Origin: Deltaproteobacteria bacterium
Lineage (GTDB): Bacteria; Desulfobacterota; Binatia; Binatales; Binataceae
DNA: 64,000 bases
NCBI GenBank assembly: GCA_021801125.1
Contig: JAJYYI010000017.1
Span: 97,095-161,094 of the forward strand
Direction of reading: 5' to 3'
Below the pieces are notes generated by a model. The model searched no databases. It was not told the DNA's origin and saw only the letters and a program-made list of their open reading frames with translations. The translations under genes were made by a program, and so were the position numbers. Within the stretch, counting starts at the first letter, position 1; each line of letters opens with the position of its first letter. Shown here piece after piece: positions 17,385-26,590 of the stretch.

Positions 17385-17594
17385 CTCGCGACCCGCGCCC
17401 GTCCCGTTTTTGCCCTCTTGAGTGCCGGCGAAAATCGCCCAATTCGCGGTCCGCTACGCCGCAGGAGCGGTCCAGAGCCGCCTGGCAGGGGAGGTAATTT
17501 TTTCCTTCCGGCGCCCGACCATGGGCGTATCGCACCGGCGAAAATTTCGGCTAAGATTAGGCAAGCTGTCATGCGTGTCCGGTGATAGGTGCTT

Positions 17595-17948
17595 ATGACA
17601 ACTTGGTTTCCACTCGCCGTGATAATAGGCTTTGCGGCCCTGGTTGTGGGCCTCATGGTTTCCGCGAACCGGATTCTCGGTCCGCGCCGGCCCGATCCGA
17701 TAAAAGGCGAGTCGTTCGAATGCGGGAATCCCTCAAGCGGAAGCGCCTGGGCGCGCTTTTCCGTCCGGTTCTATCTCACAGCGATCCTATTTCTCGTGTT
17801 CGATGTTGAGGTGGTTTTGCTTTATCCCTGGGCGGTTTCGATTCGCCGGTTTGGCGTGGTGGGACTGGTTGAGGCGGCGATTTTCGTCGCCATTCTGGTA
17901 TTGGCCCTTATTTACGCCGTCCGGCGCGGCGCTCTCGATTGGGACTAG
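17595..17948 (+). CDS. nuoA: NADH-quinone oxidoreductase subunit A
   Basis: Membrane subunit of complex I near the quinone site. 117 residues with three membrane helices (about 4-24, 60-80, 88-108). The conserved loop GESFECGNPSSGSAWARFSVRFYLTAILF carries the family Cys, and FDVEVVLLYPWA the conserved acidic pair. ATG at 17595 (an in-frame GTG lies two codons upstream). Divergent from amgK. The next complex-I gene is nuoC, with no nuoB between them. Confidence 0.96.
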   Translation: MTTWFPLAVIIGFAALVVGLMVSANRILGPRRPDPIKGESFECGNPSSGSAWARFSVRFYLTAILFLVFDVEVVLLYPWAVSIRRFGVVGLVEAAIFVAILVLALIYAVRRGALDWD

Positions 17949-18124
17949 CGCGCTTGCTGGATACCCTGGCGATGTCGCGCGACGGAAGCTCCGCGAAACG
18001 CTACTTGGCGTCGCCGCGTTAGACGCGCGCTATATGGATGTTTGCGTTATCTCATGATCACGACTGCGCCGGCAGCGGAAAGATCAACGCGGGAAGAAAC
18101 GGGATTTAAGGGAGGCCCATTCAG

Positions 18125-18625
18125 GTGCTGGTAGAACACCTAAAAGAGGCCTATGCCGCCGACATAATCTCCGCGGAAGTGACGAACGGGGACGATGTGG
18201 TGGTGGTCGATCGCGAGCGCGCCCCCGCGCTGATGCGGCGCTGGCGCGAGGATGAGAAGCTTAAGCTTGACTTCTTGGTTGATATAACCGCCGTTGACTG
18301 GATCGGGCGTAAGCCACGCTTCGACGTCGTCTACCATTTACGTTCGTTCTCGTTGCTGCATCGACTCAGGGTTAAAATTCCGGTCGAGGAGAGCGACCCC
18401 TGGGTGCATAGCGTGACGCCGCTATGGAAAGCGGCAGACTGGCTTGAGCGCGAGTGTTTCGACATGTTCGGAATTCGCTTTGAAGGCCATCCGGACCTTC
18501 GTCGGATACTCCTTTACGATTCTTTCGTCGGTCATCCCCTGCGTAAAGACTACCCGGTCAACAAACGCCAGCCGATCGTCGAGGAAGTGGACCCGGTAAT
18601 CAATCCGCGACCACCGTCGCGATGA
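18125..18625 (+). CDS. nuoC: NADH-quinone oxidoreductase subunit C
   Basis: Hydrophilic connecting-arm subunit (30-kDa type) of complex I, 166 residues, not fused to NuoD. It has LDFLVDITAVDW, FDVVYHLRSF and the signature WLERECFDMFGIRFEGHPDLRRILL, then GHPLRKDYPV near the end. GTG start at 18125 with GGGAGG nine bases upstream. It follows nuoA after 176 bases that carry no gene, and nuoD follows after 372 bases, so this operon is much looser than usual. Confidence 0.96.
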   Translation: MLVEHLKEAYAADIISAEVTNGDDVVVVDRERAPALMRRWREDEKLKLDFLVDITAVDWIGRKPRFDVVYHLRSFSLLHRLRVKIPVEESDPWVHSVTPLWKAADWLERECFDMFGIRFEGHPDLRRILLYDSFVGHPLRKDYPVNKRQPIVEEVDPVINPRPPSR

Positions 18626-18997
18626 CGGCCGGCTGCTGTCGGCTTGTTCATTTCTTCATAGTATTGGCGATCTCGCCAGCGGCAGCGGTGCCCTCAAATC
18701 GATTGCGCCTTGATCGCTTTATTTTGATGGCTTTATAAGGCTCCGATCCTTGCGAAAAACGACCTTCAGAAAATCGACTTCGGCAGCCGAACGCGGGTTG
18801 CGCAGCCACCGCGCGGCTCCGTATCGTGGAGTTAAGGGCTCGCGCCCCATCGGACGACGAACGAGCAGGTTTCGAGCGGTGCGATGTAGGTGGTCCCAGC
18901 CTTTCGCGCAGACGTCTGTGGATGAGGCTTCACTGCTCGCGCGAGGCAAGAGCAAGAGCGTCTGGACGAAATTTATCTCTGGCAGCGGAACGAGGCG
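18626..18997. other. unexplained gap between nuoC and nuoD
   Basis: 372 bases where complex-I operons normally have a few. The nuoD frame is closed by a stop at 18923..18925, and no frame shows NuoB or any other Nuo motif. The start of the gap is comparatively AT-rich (18700-18790). Short open frames here have no recognisable product. Confidence 0.5.
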
Positions 18998-20212
18998 ATG
19001 AGCTTACCCCAGCGATGGACAAAACCAACCGAGCTTGAAGACTCGGCCGAAGAGATAATGGAGATCCAGATGGGGCCGTCGCATCCCGCGACGCACGGCA
19101 CCATCAAGTTCAATCTCAAGCTCGACGGCGAGCGTATCGTCGACTGCGATGTTGAGATAGGCTACCTCCATCGCGCTTTCGAAAAGATGTGCGAGCAGGG
19201 GACCTGGACGCAGGCGTTTCCTTACACCGATCGACTCAATTACGCCTCGCCGATGATCAACAACGTGGCGTTCGCGCTCGCCGCGGAAAAGCTGCTCGGG
19301 TTGGAAACGCCGGAGCGCTGTAAGTACGCGCGCACGATCATGAGCGAGATCGCCCGGATCGCCGACCACCTTACCTGCTTGGGCATGTCGGCGGTCGAAT
19401 TGGGCGCGCAAACCGCCGGTTTTTACACTATCGAGGCGCGCGAACTTCTGTACGATCTGATCGAGGCGGTGAGCGGCGCCAGAGTGACGGTGACTTGGTG
19501 TCGTTTGGGGGGCGTTGCGCACGATCTGCCGTCAGACTTCGGGCAGCGGCTCAAGGCGGCCTTCAAGCATCTCGACGCAATACTTGCCGACTGCGACCAT
19601 CTGCTCTCGCGCAACCGCGTGTTCCTAGACCGGATGGTCGGGGTGGGCAAGCTTTCAATTGAGGACGCGCTTTCCTTTAGCCTCACCGGACCGCTGCTGC
19701 GCGCGTGCGGCATTCCTTACGACGTTCGCAAGGCCGCGCCTTACCTTGTCTACGACCGGCTCGACTTCGAGGTGCCGGTAGGCAGCCATGGCGACAACTA
19801 CGACCGCTTCATGGTGCGCTTCGAAGAGATTCGCCAGTCGATGAGGATTCTCGAGCAGGCCGTCGCGCAACTGCCCGAAGGCCCGATTATGGTGGAGGAT
19901 CCGCGCGTGGCGCTGCCGCCCAAAGAGCGCGTCTACAACTCGATAGAAGGCCTAATGAACCACTTCAAGCTGATCATGGAGGGCGTCAAGGTGCCCGCCG
20001 GCGAAGCCTACCATGCGGTTGAAGGCGCCAACGGAGAGTTGGGTTTTTACCTGGTAAGCGACGGCAGCGGACGACCGTATCGTGTCCGCGTCCGTCCGCC
20101 CTGCTTTTTCGGCATGGCCGGGTTAGGGCGAATGCTGATCGGGCACATGATTCCCGATATCATCACGACCTTCGGAATGATCAACATGATCGGCGGAGAG
20201 TGCGACCGCTAA
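18998..20212 (+). CDS. nuoD: NADH-quinone oxidoreductase subunit D
   Basis: The 49-kDa-type catalytic subunit, which forms the quinone pocket with NuoB. 404 residues, complete. Motifs are MGPSHPATHGTIKF (quinone-site His), DVEIGYLHRAFEKM, YTDRLNYASPMINN, SRNRVFLDRMVGVG, PVGSHGDNYDRF, VPAGEAYHAVEGANGELG and the terminal MINMIGGECDR. ATG start preceded by GGAACGAGG. No nuoE, F or G follows; the downstream 451 bases are empty and then glycan genes begin. The window therefore holds only A, C and D of the fourteen subunits. Confidence 0.97.
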   Translation: MSLPQRWTKPTELEDSAEEIMEIQMGPSHPATHGTIKFNLKLDGERIVDCDVEIGYLHRAFEKMCEQGTWTQAFPYTDRLNYASPMINNVAFALAAEKLLGLETPERCKYARTIMSEIARIADHLTCLGMSAVELGAQTAGFYTIEARELLYDLIEAVSGARVTVTWCRLGGVAHDLPSDFGQRLKAAFKHLDAILADCDHLLSRNRVFLDRMVGVGKLSIEDALSFSLTGPLLRACGIPYDVRKAAPYLVYDRLDFEVPVGSHGDNYDRFMVRFEEIRQSMRILEQAVAQLPEGPIMVEDPRVALPPKERVYNSIEGLMNHFKLIMEGVKVPAGEAYHAVEGANGELGFYLVSDGSGRPYRVRVRPPCFFGMAGLGRMLIGHMIPDIITTFGMINMIGGECDR

Positions 20213-20663
20213 GTTCCGCTGGACCGCCAGTCGTTGCGCTGGAAAACCCGGCCGAATCATCCCCGTTGAATCCTCCTCAAGGTCGAGGCCTCAAGAATCG
20301 TCACGTTTCCCGCGGCAACGCCGATGAGCTATGGTCCGTATCACGGCGTACTTTCCTCGGGTAATTAAGTAACGGCCGGACTTCTTGCAGTTAGCACTGC
20401 GCGCCGCGCGGCGACTTTGTAGCCATAGGCAGCGCGTCATGGCTACGTGTCAGGGACGCTGGCGTTGCGGGCGCGCGACTGTCGACGATGGTTCGTTCGG
20501 CTTGCTCTGTGACAGTGCAGGCCGAGCTTATGCTACGCTGTCTCACCTAGGAGCGGGCGAAACGCGAGCGGAGACAGATGGTCCGTGTCGCGTTCAGGGC
20601 GACCTTTATTCTTTGATATGGCCGCGGTTGCGGAGCACCCGCCCAGCTTGATACGTCCAAGCG
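20213..20663. other. intergenic stretch after nuoD
   Basis: 451 bases with no gene I can support. One clear structure is an 8-bp inverted repeat GTAGCCAT/ATGGCTAC with a 12-base loop (20419..20446). It lacks a T-run, so it is not a typical terminator. The promoter of the following glycosyltransferase gene should be here. Confidence 0.4.
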
Positions 20664-21752
20664 ATGGTTTGCAGCAATTGGTCTGAAGCCCGGAGCGCGC
20701 CGCCGCCGCGACGGATCCTGATCGTGCTGTTGGGGTCAATCGGCGACGTCGTGCGCGCTTTGCCGCTGCTTGGAAGGCTCAGGCGGGCCTATCCGAACGC
20801 GCATATTGCCTGGGCGGTCGAGCCCAAGTCGAAGTCGCTCCTGGAAGCCCATCACTGGCTCGACGAGTTGATAATCTTTGACCGCGAGCGCGCGCCTTGG
20901 TCGTTTCTAAGCCTCCTAGGCCGGGTGCGCAATGGACGATTCGATCTCGTAATCGACCTCCAGCGCCATCTCAAAAGCGGTCTTGTGACCTGGGCGTCAG
21001 GGGCGCCCGACAGAATCGGCTTCGCGAAGGAAAACGCCAAAGAGTTCAATTACCTATTCTCGACCCGGCATATCGCACCGCAACCCAGGATGCGGCTTAA
21101 GTTGCTTCAATATCAGGCTTTTGGCGACGCTCTTGAGTTAGCACCAGCGCCGATCGAGTTCGGGCTTCGACCGGCAGCCGAGGAACTGGCGCACGCGCGC
21201 GAGCTTTTGGCGAGCGCTCCTGCGCCAAGGTTAGGGATAATTCTGGGCTCGTCATGGCCAAGCAGGCTTTATTTTCCGGATGCGATCGCGGCCGTGGCTC
21301 GGCAGGTGGCGGAATCTGCCAACGGCCTGCCCGGCTTGCGACCGGTTTTGCTTGGAGGGGCCGCTGAAGTCGGCTTAGCTGCTGAGGTCGAAGCCTGCGC
21401 GAACGGGTTGCCGCTGCTCAATCTGGTCGGCAAGACCAGCCTGCGCGAGCTTAGCGCGGTCTTCACGCAATGTGCGGCGGCCTTCGGCCCGGATAGCGGA
21501 CCGATGCATATCGCGGCGGCCGTCGGCTGCCCGATCGTCTCGCTGTGGGGTGCGACCGCCCCTGAGCGTTCGGCGCCTTGGGGATTTGCCGAGTTCGCGC
21601 TCAAGGCCGCCATTCCGTGCCACCCCTGCTACCTGCGCCGCTGCCCGATTGAGCGGGAATGCATGCGACGAATCGAGCCGGAGGCCGTCGCCGAGGCGGT
21701 GCGCCGGGCACTCAAGGCAAACTTAGGGAGCGTTTGCGCTCCTACTGGCTAG
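20664..21752 (+). CDS. Glycosyltransferase family 9 (LPS heptosyltransferase-like)
   Basis: ADP-heptose:LPS heptosyltransferase-type enzyme, cytoplasmic face of the inner membrane, building the LPS inner core. 362 residues, two Rossmann lobes. RRILIVLLGSIGDVVRALPLL is the N-terminal nucleotide-sugar-side motif; FDLVIDLQRHLKSGL, GIILGSSWPSRLYF and FGPDSGPMHIAAAVGCPIVSLWG carry the acceptor and ADP-sugar determinants. A Cys-rich tail CHPCYLRRCPIEREC is typical of the family. The next gene is an LPS-kinase-like protein, which supports a core role. Which heptose position it fills cannot be told. Confidence 0.9.
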   Translation: MVCSNWSEARSAPPPRRILIVLLGSIGDVVRALPLLGRLRRAYPNAHIAWAVEPKSKSLLEAHHWLDELIIFDRERAPWSFLSLLGRVRNGRFDLVIDLQRHLKSGLVTWASGAPDRIGFAKENAKEFNYLFSTRHIAPQPRMRLKLLQYQAFGDALELAPAPIEFGLRPAAEELAHARELLASAPAPRLGIILGSSWPSRLYFPDAIAAVARQVAESANGLPGLRPVLLGGAAEVGLAAEVEACANGLPLLNLVGKTSLRELSAVFTQCAAAFGPDSGPMHIAAAVGCPIVSLWGATAPERSAPWGFAEFALKAAIPCHPCYLRRCPIERECMRRIEPEAVAEAVRRALKANLGSVCAPTG

Positions 21753-21861
21753 GGCGACCTCAATTTCCTCGAACGTATCCATCGAAGAGATCGAGCGCGC
21801 CGGCTGGCGCCTGAGCCTGCTCGCGGACACGCTCGCGCTGAATCCCGAAACACGGGAGCAG

Positions 21862-22683
21862 TTGGTCGACGCGGCTTTGCGCGCGGCGCAGCGCGTCGAG
21901 GTGAAGCCCCTGCGGCGTTCGCGTCACGCCACCACTTATTTCGTTCGACTCCCCATCGGATCCGGGGCGCATGGCAACGCCATCACACAGGCGCGCACCG
22001 ACGCGGAGCCGACGTTTGCGCGCGACTGCAAAGTTGACCCGCAACATCGCGCGGCCCAACTCGACCTGTTCATAAAGCTGTTCAATCCGCCTAAAGGACC
22101 GAGCCGTCTGCTCAAGCCTGGGCGCTGGATACGCGCGTCGAAAGTGGCCCGCATCACCGAACGGCTACGGGCGCACGCTTTTTCAACCCCAAGCCTGTTG
22201 CTGCTGGGTGAGGAGAGTCGGTCCCGGCGTTCGATGCTCATCGCGCGGCGCGCCGAGGGTGAACTCCTGCCGATCGCCGTTTCACGCGCTGCCGCCGACC
22301 GCCCGGCCCGCAAATGGGAGCTGCTTAGCGCTCTCGCACGCGAGGTCGCCCGACTCCACAATGCGGGTTTCGTCCACGGCGACCTCACGCCCTATAATGT
22401 GCTCGTGATCGAAGGACCTCCGCGCCGTTTCGTGCTGCTGGACCACGACCGCACCTCGCTGCCCGTCTTTCTGCGCCGGCGCCGCGAGCTGCGCAACCTG
22501 GTTCAACTCGGGTGCCGCGAGTTTGATTTCTTAAGTAAGGCCGACCGGCTGCGGTTTTTTTACGCCTACGCCGAGGCCCGGGGCCTGCGCGCGTTCGATT
22601 CGGCGTTGCGGCGGGCAAACGCGATGCTTTCAGCCCGCCGGCGCCGGGACCTGCGCAAGGTGGCCGCCCACGGCGGCGGCTGA
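21862..22683 (+). CDS. Lipopolysaccharide core kinase-like protein (InaA/Kdo-kinase family)
   Basis: Protein-kinase-fold enzyme of the type that phosphorylates Kdo or heptose in LPS. Landmarks are the Lys-bearing KLFNPPKGPSRLLKP region, LLSALAREVARLHNAGFVHGDLTPYNVLV (catalytic HGDL-x3-N) and RFVLLDHDRTSLP (metal-binding Asp). The first usual start codon is TTG at 21862. The same frame stays open and coding-like upstream to about 21733 (IEEIERAGWRLSLLADTLAL) without ATG, GTG or TTG, so the real start may be a CTG overlapping the previous stop. Lies right after the GT9 gene. Confidence 0.82.
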   Translation: MVDAALRAAQRVEVKPLRRSRHATTYFVRLPIGSGAHGNAITQARTDAEPTFARDCKVDPQHRAAQLDLFIKLFNPPKGPSRLLKPGRWIRASKVARITERLRAHAFSTPSLLLLGEESRSRRSMLIARRAEGELLPIAVSRAAADRPARKWELLSALAREVARLHNAGFVHGDLTPYNVLVIEGPPRRFVLLDHDRTSLPVFLRRRRELRNLVQLGCREFDFLSKADRLRFFYAYAEARGLRAFDSALRRANAMLSARRRRDLRKVAAHGGG

Positions 22684-23002
22684 CGCCTCAGAGCACGCTG
22701 CGCGCGGCCGCCTTGGCTCGACGCGAACGCGGAAGTGCCAATGGCGCATGGGGCTGCTCGGCGTGGCGGCAACGGCTGGCAAAGGCTAAAAGGATAGCGG
22801 CCAGAGTCGCGACGCGTCCAGAAAAAGCGGAGACTTGGCTTGCCCGTTAAAGCCGGTTTGCCGCGCGGGCGCGATATCGTTTCAATGTTTAGTGCAAAAC
22901 GAACACCCCGAGCGAAACTGAGCGCCTGTTTCCCAAAACAACGTAAGGCGCGCAGGACCGTGGCGCCCGGTACCTTGCGCCCATACCGCCGCTCGAAAGC
23001 CC
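22684..23002. other. spacer before the GT4 gene
   Basis: 319 bases without a supported gene, GC-rich at both ends and mildly AT-richer around 22870-22920. No terminator, repeat or RNA gene recognised. Confidence 0.35.
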
Positions 23003-24099
23003 ATGCCGCTGCGTATCGTATTCGTCGACCCCGAGCTTAAGTTCGCCGGCGGTGAAGCCCAGGTTTTGGGCCTCGCGTTGGCGCTTCGCGCGGCTGGTCA
23101 CGAGATCATCCTCGCCTGCGACTCGCGCGGAGTCCTTTGGAACCGCGCGAGCGCCGCGGGTTTCCCGTGCCATCCGCTGACCGTTCGCAATGCCGTTGAT
23201 CTTCGCGCCGGGCTCAAGCTGCGAGCGATGCTCAAGCGGCTGGCCTGCGACGTGGTTCATTTCCATACCGCCCGCGCCCACGCATTGGCGCCCTTCGCGC
23301 GAGGGCTCGGCTGCGCCGCGGTCGCGACCCGAAGAATGGATTATCCGCCCAATCGCTGGTTTGCCCCGTGGCTATACAATCGCGCCGTCGACCGGGTGAT
23401 CGCGATCTCCAGCGCTGTAGCGCAGGCCCTTGCCGCTGCCGGGGTGAATCCGGAGCGGATCACGGTGATTCCAAGCGCGGTGGACTGCGATCGTTTCGCC
23501 CCCGCGCCAACCGAGGAGCGTGAACGGGCGCGGCGAGCGCTAGCGCTCGCCGCGGACGAAGTCGTGGTCGGCGCGGTCGGCGCACTGGAGACCCGCAAGG
23601 GGCATCGTTTCTTGATCGAAGCGATCGGCCAGGCGCGCGCCGCGGGCGCCGCCTTAAGCTGTCTCATAGCCGGCGAGGGTTCGCAGCGGGCGACGCTGGC
23701 GGGTATTATCAGCAGCTTGGGTCTTGACCCCTGGGTGCGACTGCTCGGCGCTTTGGAAGACCCTCGCCGCTTGCTGGCGGCGCTCGACGTATTTGCGATG
23801 CCGTCGCTGAGCGAGGGCATGGGTGTGGCGTTACTTGAGGCGATGGCGTGCGGGTTGCCGGCGGTTGGCAGCGCCGCGGGCGGAATAGTCGATTCGATTG
23901 AACACGAGAAGACGGGGTTTCTTGTCCCACCCGGCGACGCGCCCGCCCTAGCGCGGGCGCTGACGCGCCTGGGTGCGGACGCGGAGTTGCGCCGCTGGCT
24001 GGGGGCGGCCGCGCGCGAGCGCGTGACAAGCCGGTTCACATTCGCGCGAATGGCCGTCCGCACGCTGGAACTTTACCGTTCTTGCCGGGAGCATACGCG
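23003..24099 (+). CDS. Glycosyltransferase family 4
   Basis: Retaining GT-B glycosyltransferase, 366 residues (stop codon continues to 24103). N-terminal lobe: LRIVFVDPELKFAGGEAQVLGLALALRAAGHEI, with the Gly-rich acceptor loop, and VVHFHTARAHALAP. C-terminal lobe: VVGAVGALETRKGHRFLIEA, RLLGALEDPRRLLAALDVFAMPSLSEGMGVALLEAMACGLPAV, the E-x7-E donor-binding motif. Probably adds a hexose to LPS or another surface glycan, given the GT9 and kinase neighbours. Its stop overlaps the start of yicC by four bases (ATGA). Confidence 0.92.
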
Positions 24100-24975
24100 A
24101 TGAAGAGTATGACGGGCTTTGGACGCGCCGAAGTTGAAGAACACGGATGGCGCGTCAGCGTTGAGGCGCGCGCCTTGAATCAGCGCTTTCTGGAGATTAG
24201 GCTGGCGCTGCCTCGTGGATGGAACGAGTACGAGCGCCAGCTACGCAAGCTTGTGCAGCGCGTGGCCAGCCGCGGGCGCGTGGAGGTGTTGGTCCGCGCC
24301 CAGGAGATCGACGCTCAAGCGGCGCGGGTGATCGTCAATTTCGACTTGGCTCGCCGGTATGTCGCCGAGATACGGCGCCTCGGTCGAGCGCTGGGCCTGG
24401 ACGGCTCGGTCAGCATCGAAGCGCTTCTGCAACGCCCGGAGATCGTCCAGATGCAGGAGCAGGACGCCCACGTGCGAACACAAGTCCGTTGCGCCAGCAA
24501 AGCGATCGCCTTGGCGGTCGGAGCGTTGGACGCGGAGCGCAAGCGCGAAGGCGAGGCGCTGCGGCTCGACTTCGCCGCCAGGATACGGCGAATCACGGCG
24601 GCAACGGCACGCATCGAGAGCCGGGCGCAAGTGGTGCGCAAATCAGCCATCGCGGCGTTTCAAGCACGGGTCCGCGAGCTTCTGCGCGAAGCGCCCTTGG
24701 ATGAAAAGCGGCTCTACGAGGACGCCGCCGCAGTTGCGCAACGCGCCGACATCAGCGAGGAACTGATAAGGCTCCGCGCCCATCTCGACGCACTCACGGA
24801 TTTGCTCGGGCGCAATGCTCCGGTGGGCAAGGAAATGGAGTTCGTGTTGCAGGAGATCAACCGCGAGGCCAACACTATCGGCGCCAAGTGCCAGGACGTT
24901 CAGTTGTCGCAACTCGTGATCCGAATAAAGAGCGAGATCGAGAAGATGCGTGAGCAGGTGCAAAACGTGGAATAA
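24100..24975 (+). CDS. yicC: YicC-family endoribonuclease
   Basis: Stress-related endoribonuclease of the YicC family, 291 residues. It opens with the diagnostic MKSMTGFGRAEVEEHGWRVSVE and ALNQRFLEIRLALPR. It closes with the DUF1732 part: EELIRLRAHLDAL, GKEMEFVLQEINREANTIGAKCQD and VIRIKSEIEKMREQVQNVE. ATG at 24100 overlaps the GT4 stop. In most Gram-negatives yicC sits directly before gmk; here a lipoprotein gene and about one kilobase intervene. Confidence 0.95.
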   Translation: MKSMTGFGRAEVEEHGWRVSVEARALNQRFLEIRLALPRGWNEYERQLRKLVQRVASRGRVEVLVRAQEIDAQAARVIVNFDLARRYVAEIRRLGRALGLDGSVSIEALLQRPEIVQMQEQDAHVRTQVRCASKAIALAVGALDAERKREGEALRLDFAARIRRITAATARIESRAQVVRKSAIAAFQARVRELLREAPLDEKRLYEDAAAVAQRADISEELIRLRAHLDALTDLLGRNAPVGKEMEFVLQEINREANTIGAKCQDVQLSQLVIRIKSEIEKMREQVQNVE

Positions 24976-25240
24976 GTTGAATGCGCTCAGGTTTGCTCGA
25001 CTCTGGTAGCGCCACTCAGGTAACTCTCAAGACGCTCGGAACAGGCCGCCTTGATGCCGAGCTTCGCGCGGCCGAGCGAGACTAGCCAGCGCAATCCGTT
25101 ACAGCACCGCACTCCGTGACCCGAGCAATGGTGATGAATACGTCGCCAGCTCGAGCGCAACCGGCAATCAGGACTGTCCGGACGCCCGAATCGGAGGCTC
25201 GCTTCCGCATTGGCATTGTCCACCTCTTGCGTCGCAGCCG

Positions 25241-25690
25241 ATGAACTACCGGAGAATGTTAGAAGCCTGGCTCATCGCAGCACGCGTCGCGCTCTTGCCA
25301 TCGCCGCGCAGCGCTCTGCCCCTGCTTTTCCTGCTCGCTGTCGGATGCTCGACGCAGAAGCCGCCACCCACGGTATTGCCTTCGTGCGGCATTCTTCATC
25401 GCGGCCAACACATCAGCCCGGCCTGTACCCAGGAGGCCAAGCGCGCGCTTGAAGACCCTAATACGTCCGAGCTTGATCAATGGCGCGCGAAGGCGGTCCT
25501 CGAATGTCCGGTCAAAGGCGTCATCTCGACGAACAACGAGCGAGTTTCGTTCGAGTGTCTGTACGACCTGCAAAGGGTCAGTGCGCTCAGCCCGCCCCCA
25601 TGGTGGGCGTTGGTGCTCAAGCCACTGTCAATTACGTTAAATTGGACTTTGAAGGAGGCCTTCCAGTTAATCTCTCCGTTTCTCTCCTAG
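25241..25690 (+). CDS. Putative lipoprotein, unknown function
   Basis: 149 residues. After an N-terminal stretch with a hydrophobic run (SALPLLFLLAV) comes a lipobox-like AVGC followed by STQKPPPT, so Cys36 is a likely lipidation site. The mature part has four further cysteines (PSCGILH, SPACTQEA, VLECPV, FECLYD) that could form two disulfides. A hydrophobic C-terminus (PPPWWALVLKPLSITLNW) may insert into or lie on the membrane. No family recognised. It is inserted between yicC and gmk, which are normally adjacent. Confidence 0.6.
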   Translation: MNYRRMLEAWLIAARVALLPSPRSALPLLFLLAVGCSTQKPPPTVLPSCGILHRGQHISPACTQEAKRALEDPNTSELDQWRAKAVLECPVKGVISTNNERVSFECLYDLQRVSALSPPPWWALVLKPLSITLNWTLKEAFQLISPFLS

Positions 25691-25981
25691 CCGAGGGACG
25701 TCAGGCGGAGCAATATTTGCCGGTCGGTCGCCCACAGCATCGTAAAGTAGCCCCCCACCAGCAACGTGTTAGATTATCTCAGGTCTGGAGGAACGCGGCT
25801 TGTTAAATTGCGCGCGCGGCGCGAGAGCGTTTCGGCGTGCGCGCGGGACGCGATAACGTCGTAGCTAGGATAGGAATGGAAGGATTGGGCGCCGGCCTGA
25901 CTTTTGCCGTTGAGTAGCCTTTAGCGCGGCAGCGCTTAGCTTTTGCGTGCGTCGGTGCTCCTATAGGTAGTAGTTTTGTTT

Positions 25982-26590
25982 ATGGGGATGCGACGCGGTA
26001 TACTATTTGTACTGTCCGCACCGTCAGGCGCGGGGAAGACCACGCTGTCGCGTGAAGCGGTCGAGCGAATAGCAGGTCTTGAAGCCTCGGTTTCGGCAAC
26101 CACCCGGGCTCCGCGCAGGGGTGAAACTAACGGAGTGGATTACCATTTCGTGACCGACGAGGAGTTCAGGCGTTCGATGGAAAACAACGAGCTGGTCGAG
26201 ACCGCGCGAGTTTTCGACGCCTGGTACGGAACGCCGCGCGCGCCATTGGAGCGGGCGTTGCTCGAGGGTCGCGACGTTTTGCTCGATATCGACGTTAACG
26301 GCGCCCGTGCTATCGCGCAGCTTTACGGAAGCGATGTCGTGCGCGTCTTCGTGATTCCGCCCAGCTTTGCCGACCTGGAAGCGCGGCTGCGCAAGCGCGG
26401 GACCGAGGAAGAGGCGGCGGTCACGCGCCGACTCAAGCAGGCTCGCGAAGAGTACTCCGCTTATCCGGAATACGACTACCTGATAATCAACTCCGACCAG
26501 GAGGTGGCAGTTGAAAAGCTCAGGGCCGTGGTGGAAGCCGAACGGCTGAAGGTGAGCCGTTTGAAACAGGGGTTCACACCATGGACCTAG
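25982..26590 (+). CDS. gmk: Guanylate kinase
   Basis: Phosphorylates GMP to GDP with ATP. About 202 residues, complete: P-loop LSAPSGAGKTTLSREA; GMP-binding residues in VSATTRAPRRGETNGVDYHFVT and FRRSMENNELVETARVFDAWYGTP; DVLLDIDVNGARAI; lid region FVIPPSFADLEARLRKRGTE. Start is ATG at 25982 or 25988; the ribosome site is weak either way. Its stop lies ten bases inside the spoT/relA gene, so GDP/GTP supply and (p)ppGpp metabolism are translationally coupled. The rpoZ gene that usually sits between them is missing. Confidence 0.96.
   Translation: MGMRRGILFVLSAPSGAGKTTLSREAVERIAGLEASVSATTRAPRRGETNGVDYHFVTDEEFRRSMENNELVETARVFDAWYGTPRAPLERALLEGRDVLLDIDVNGARAIAQLYGSDVVRVFVIPPSFADLEARLRKRGTEEEAAVTRRLKQAREEYSAYPEYDYLIINSDQEVAVEKLRAVVEAERLKVSRLKQGFTPWT

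Noticed and set aside
18750-19001. Possible remnant gene in the nuoC-nuoD gap
   Set aside because: Arg/Ser-rich product, no Nuo motif in any frame, and the nuoD frame is closed upstream by a stop at 18923.
20419-20446. 8-bp inverted repeat considered as nuoD terminator
   Set aside because: More than 200 bases after the stop, 12-base loop and no T-run.
24987-25223. Minus-strand 78-codon frame between yicC and the lipoprotein gene, with several Cys and His
   Set aside because: No ribosome site or known family; the motif-like CRLRSSW and HHHCSGHG text is not enough to support a gene.
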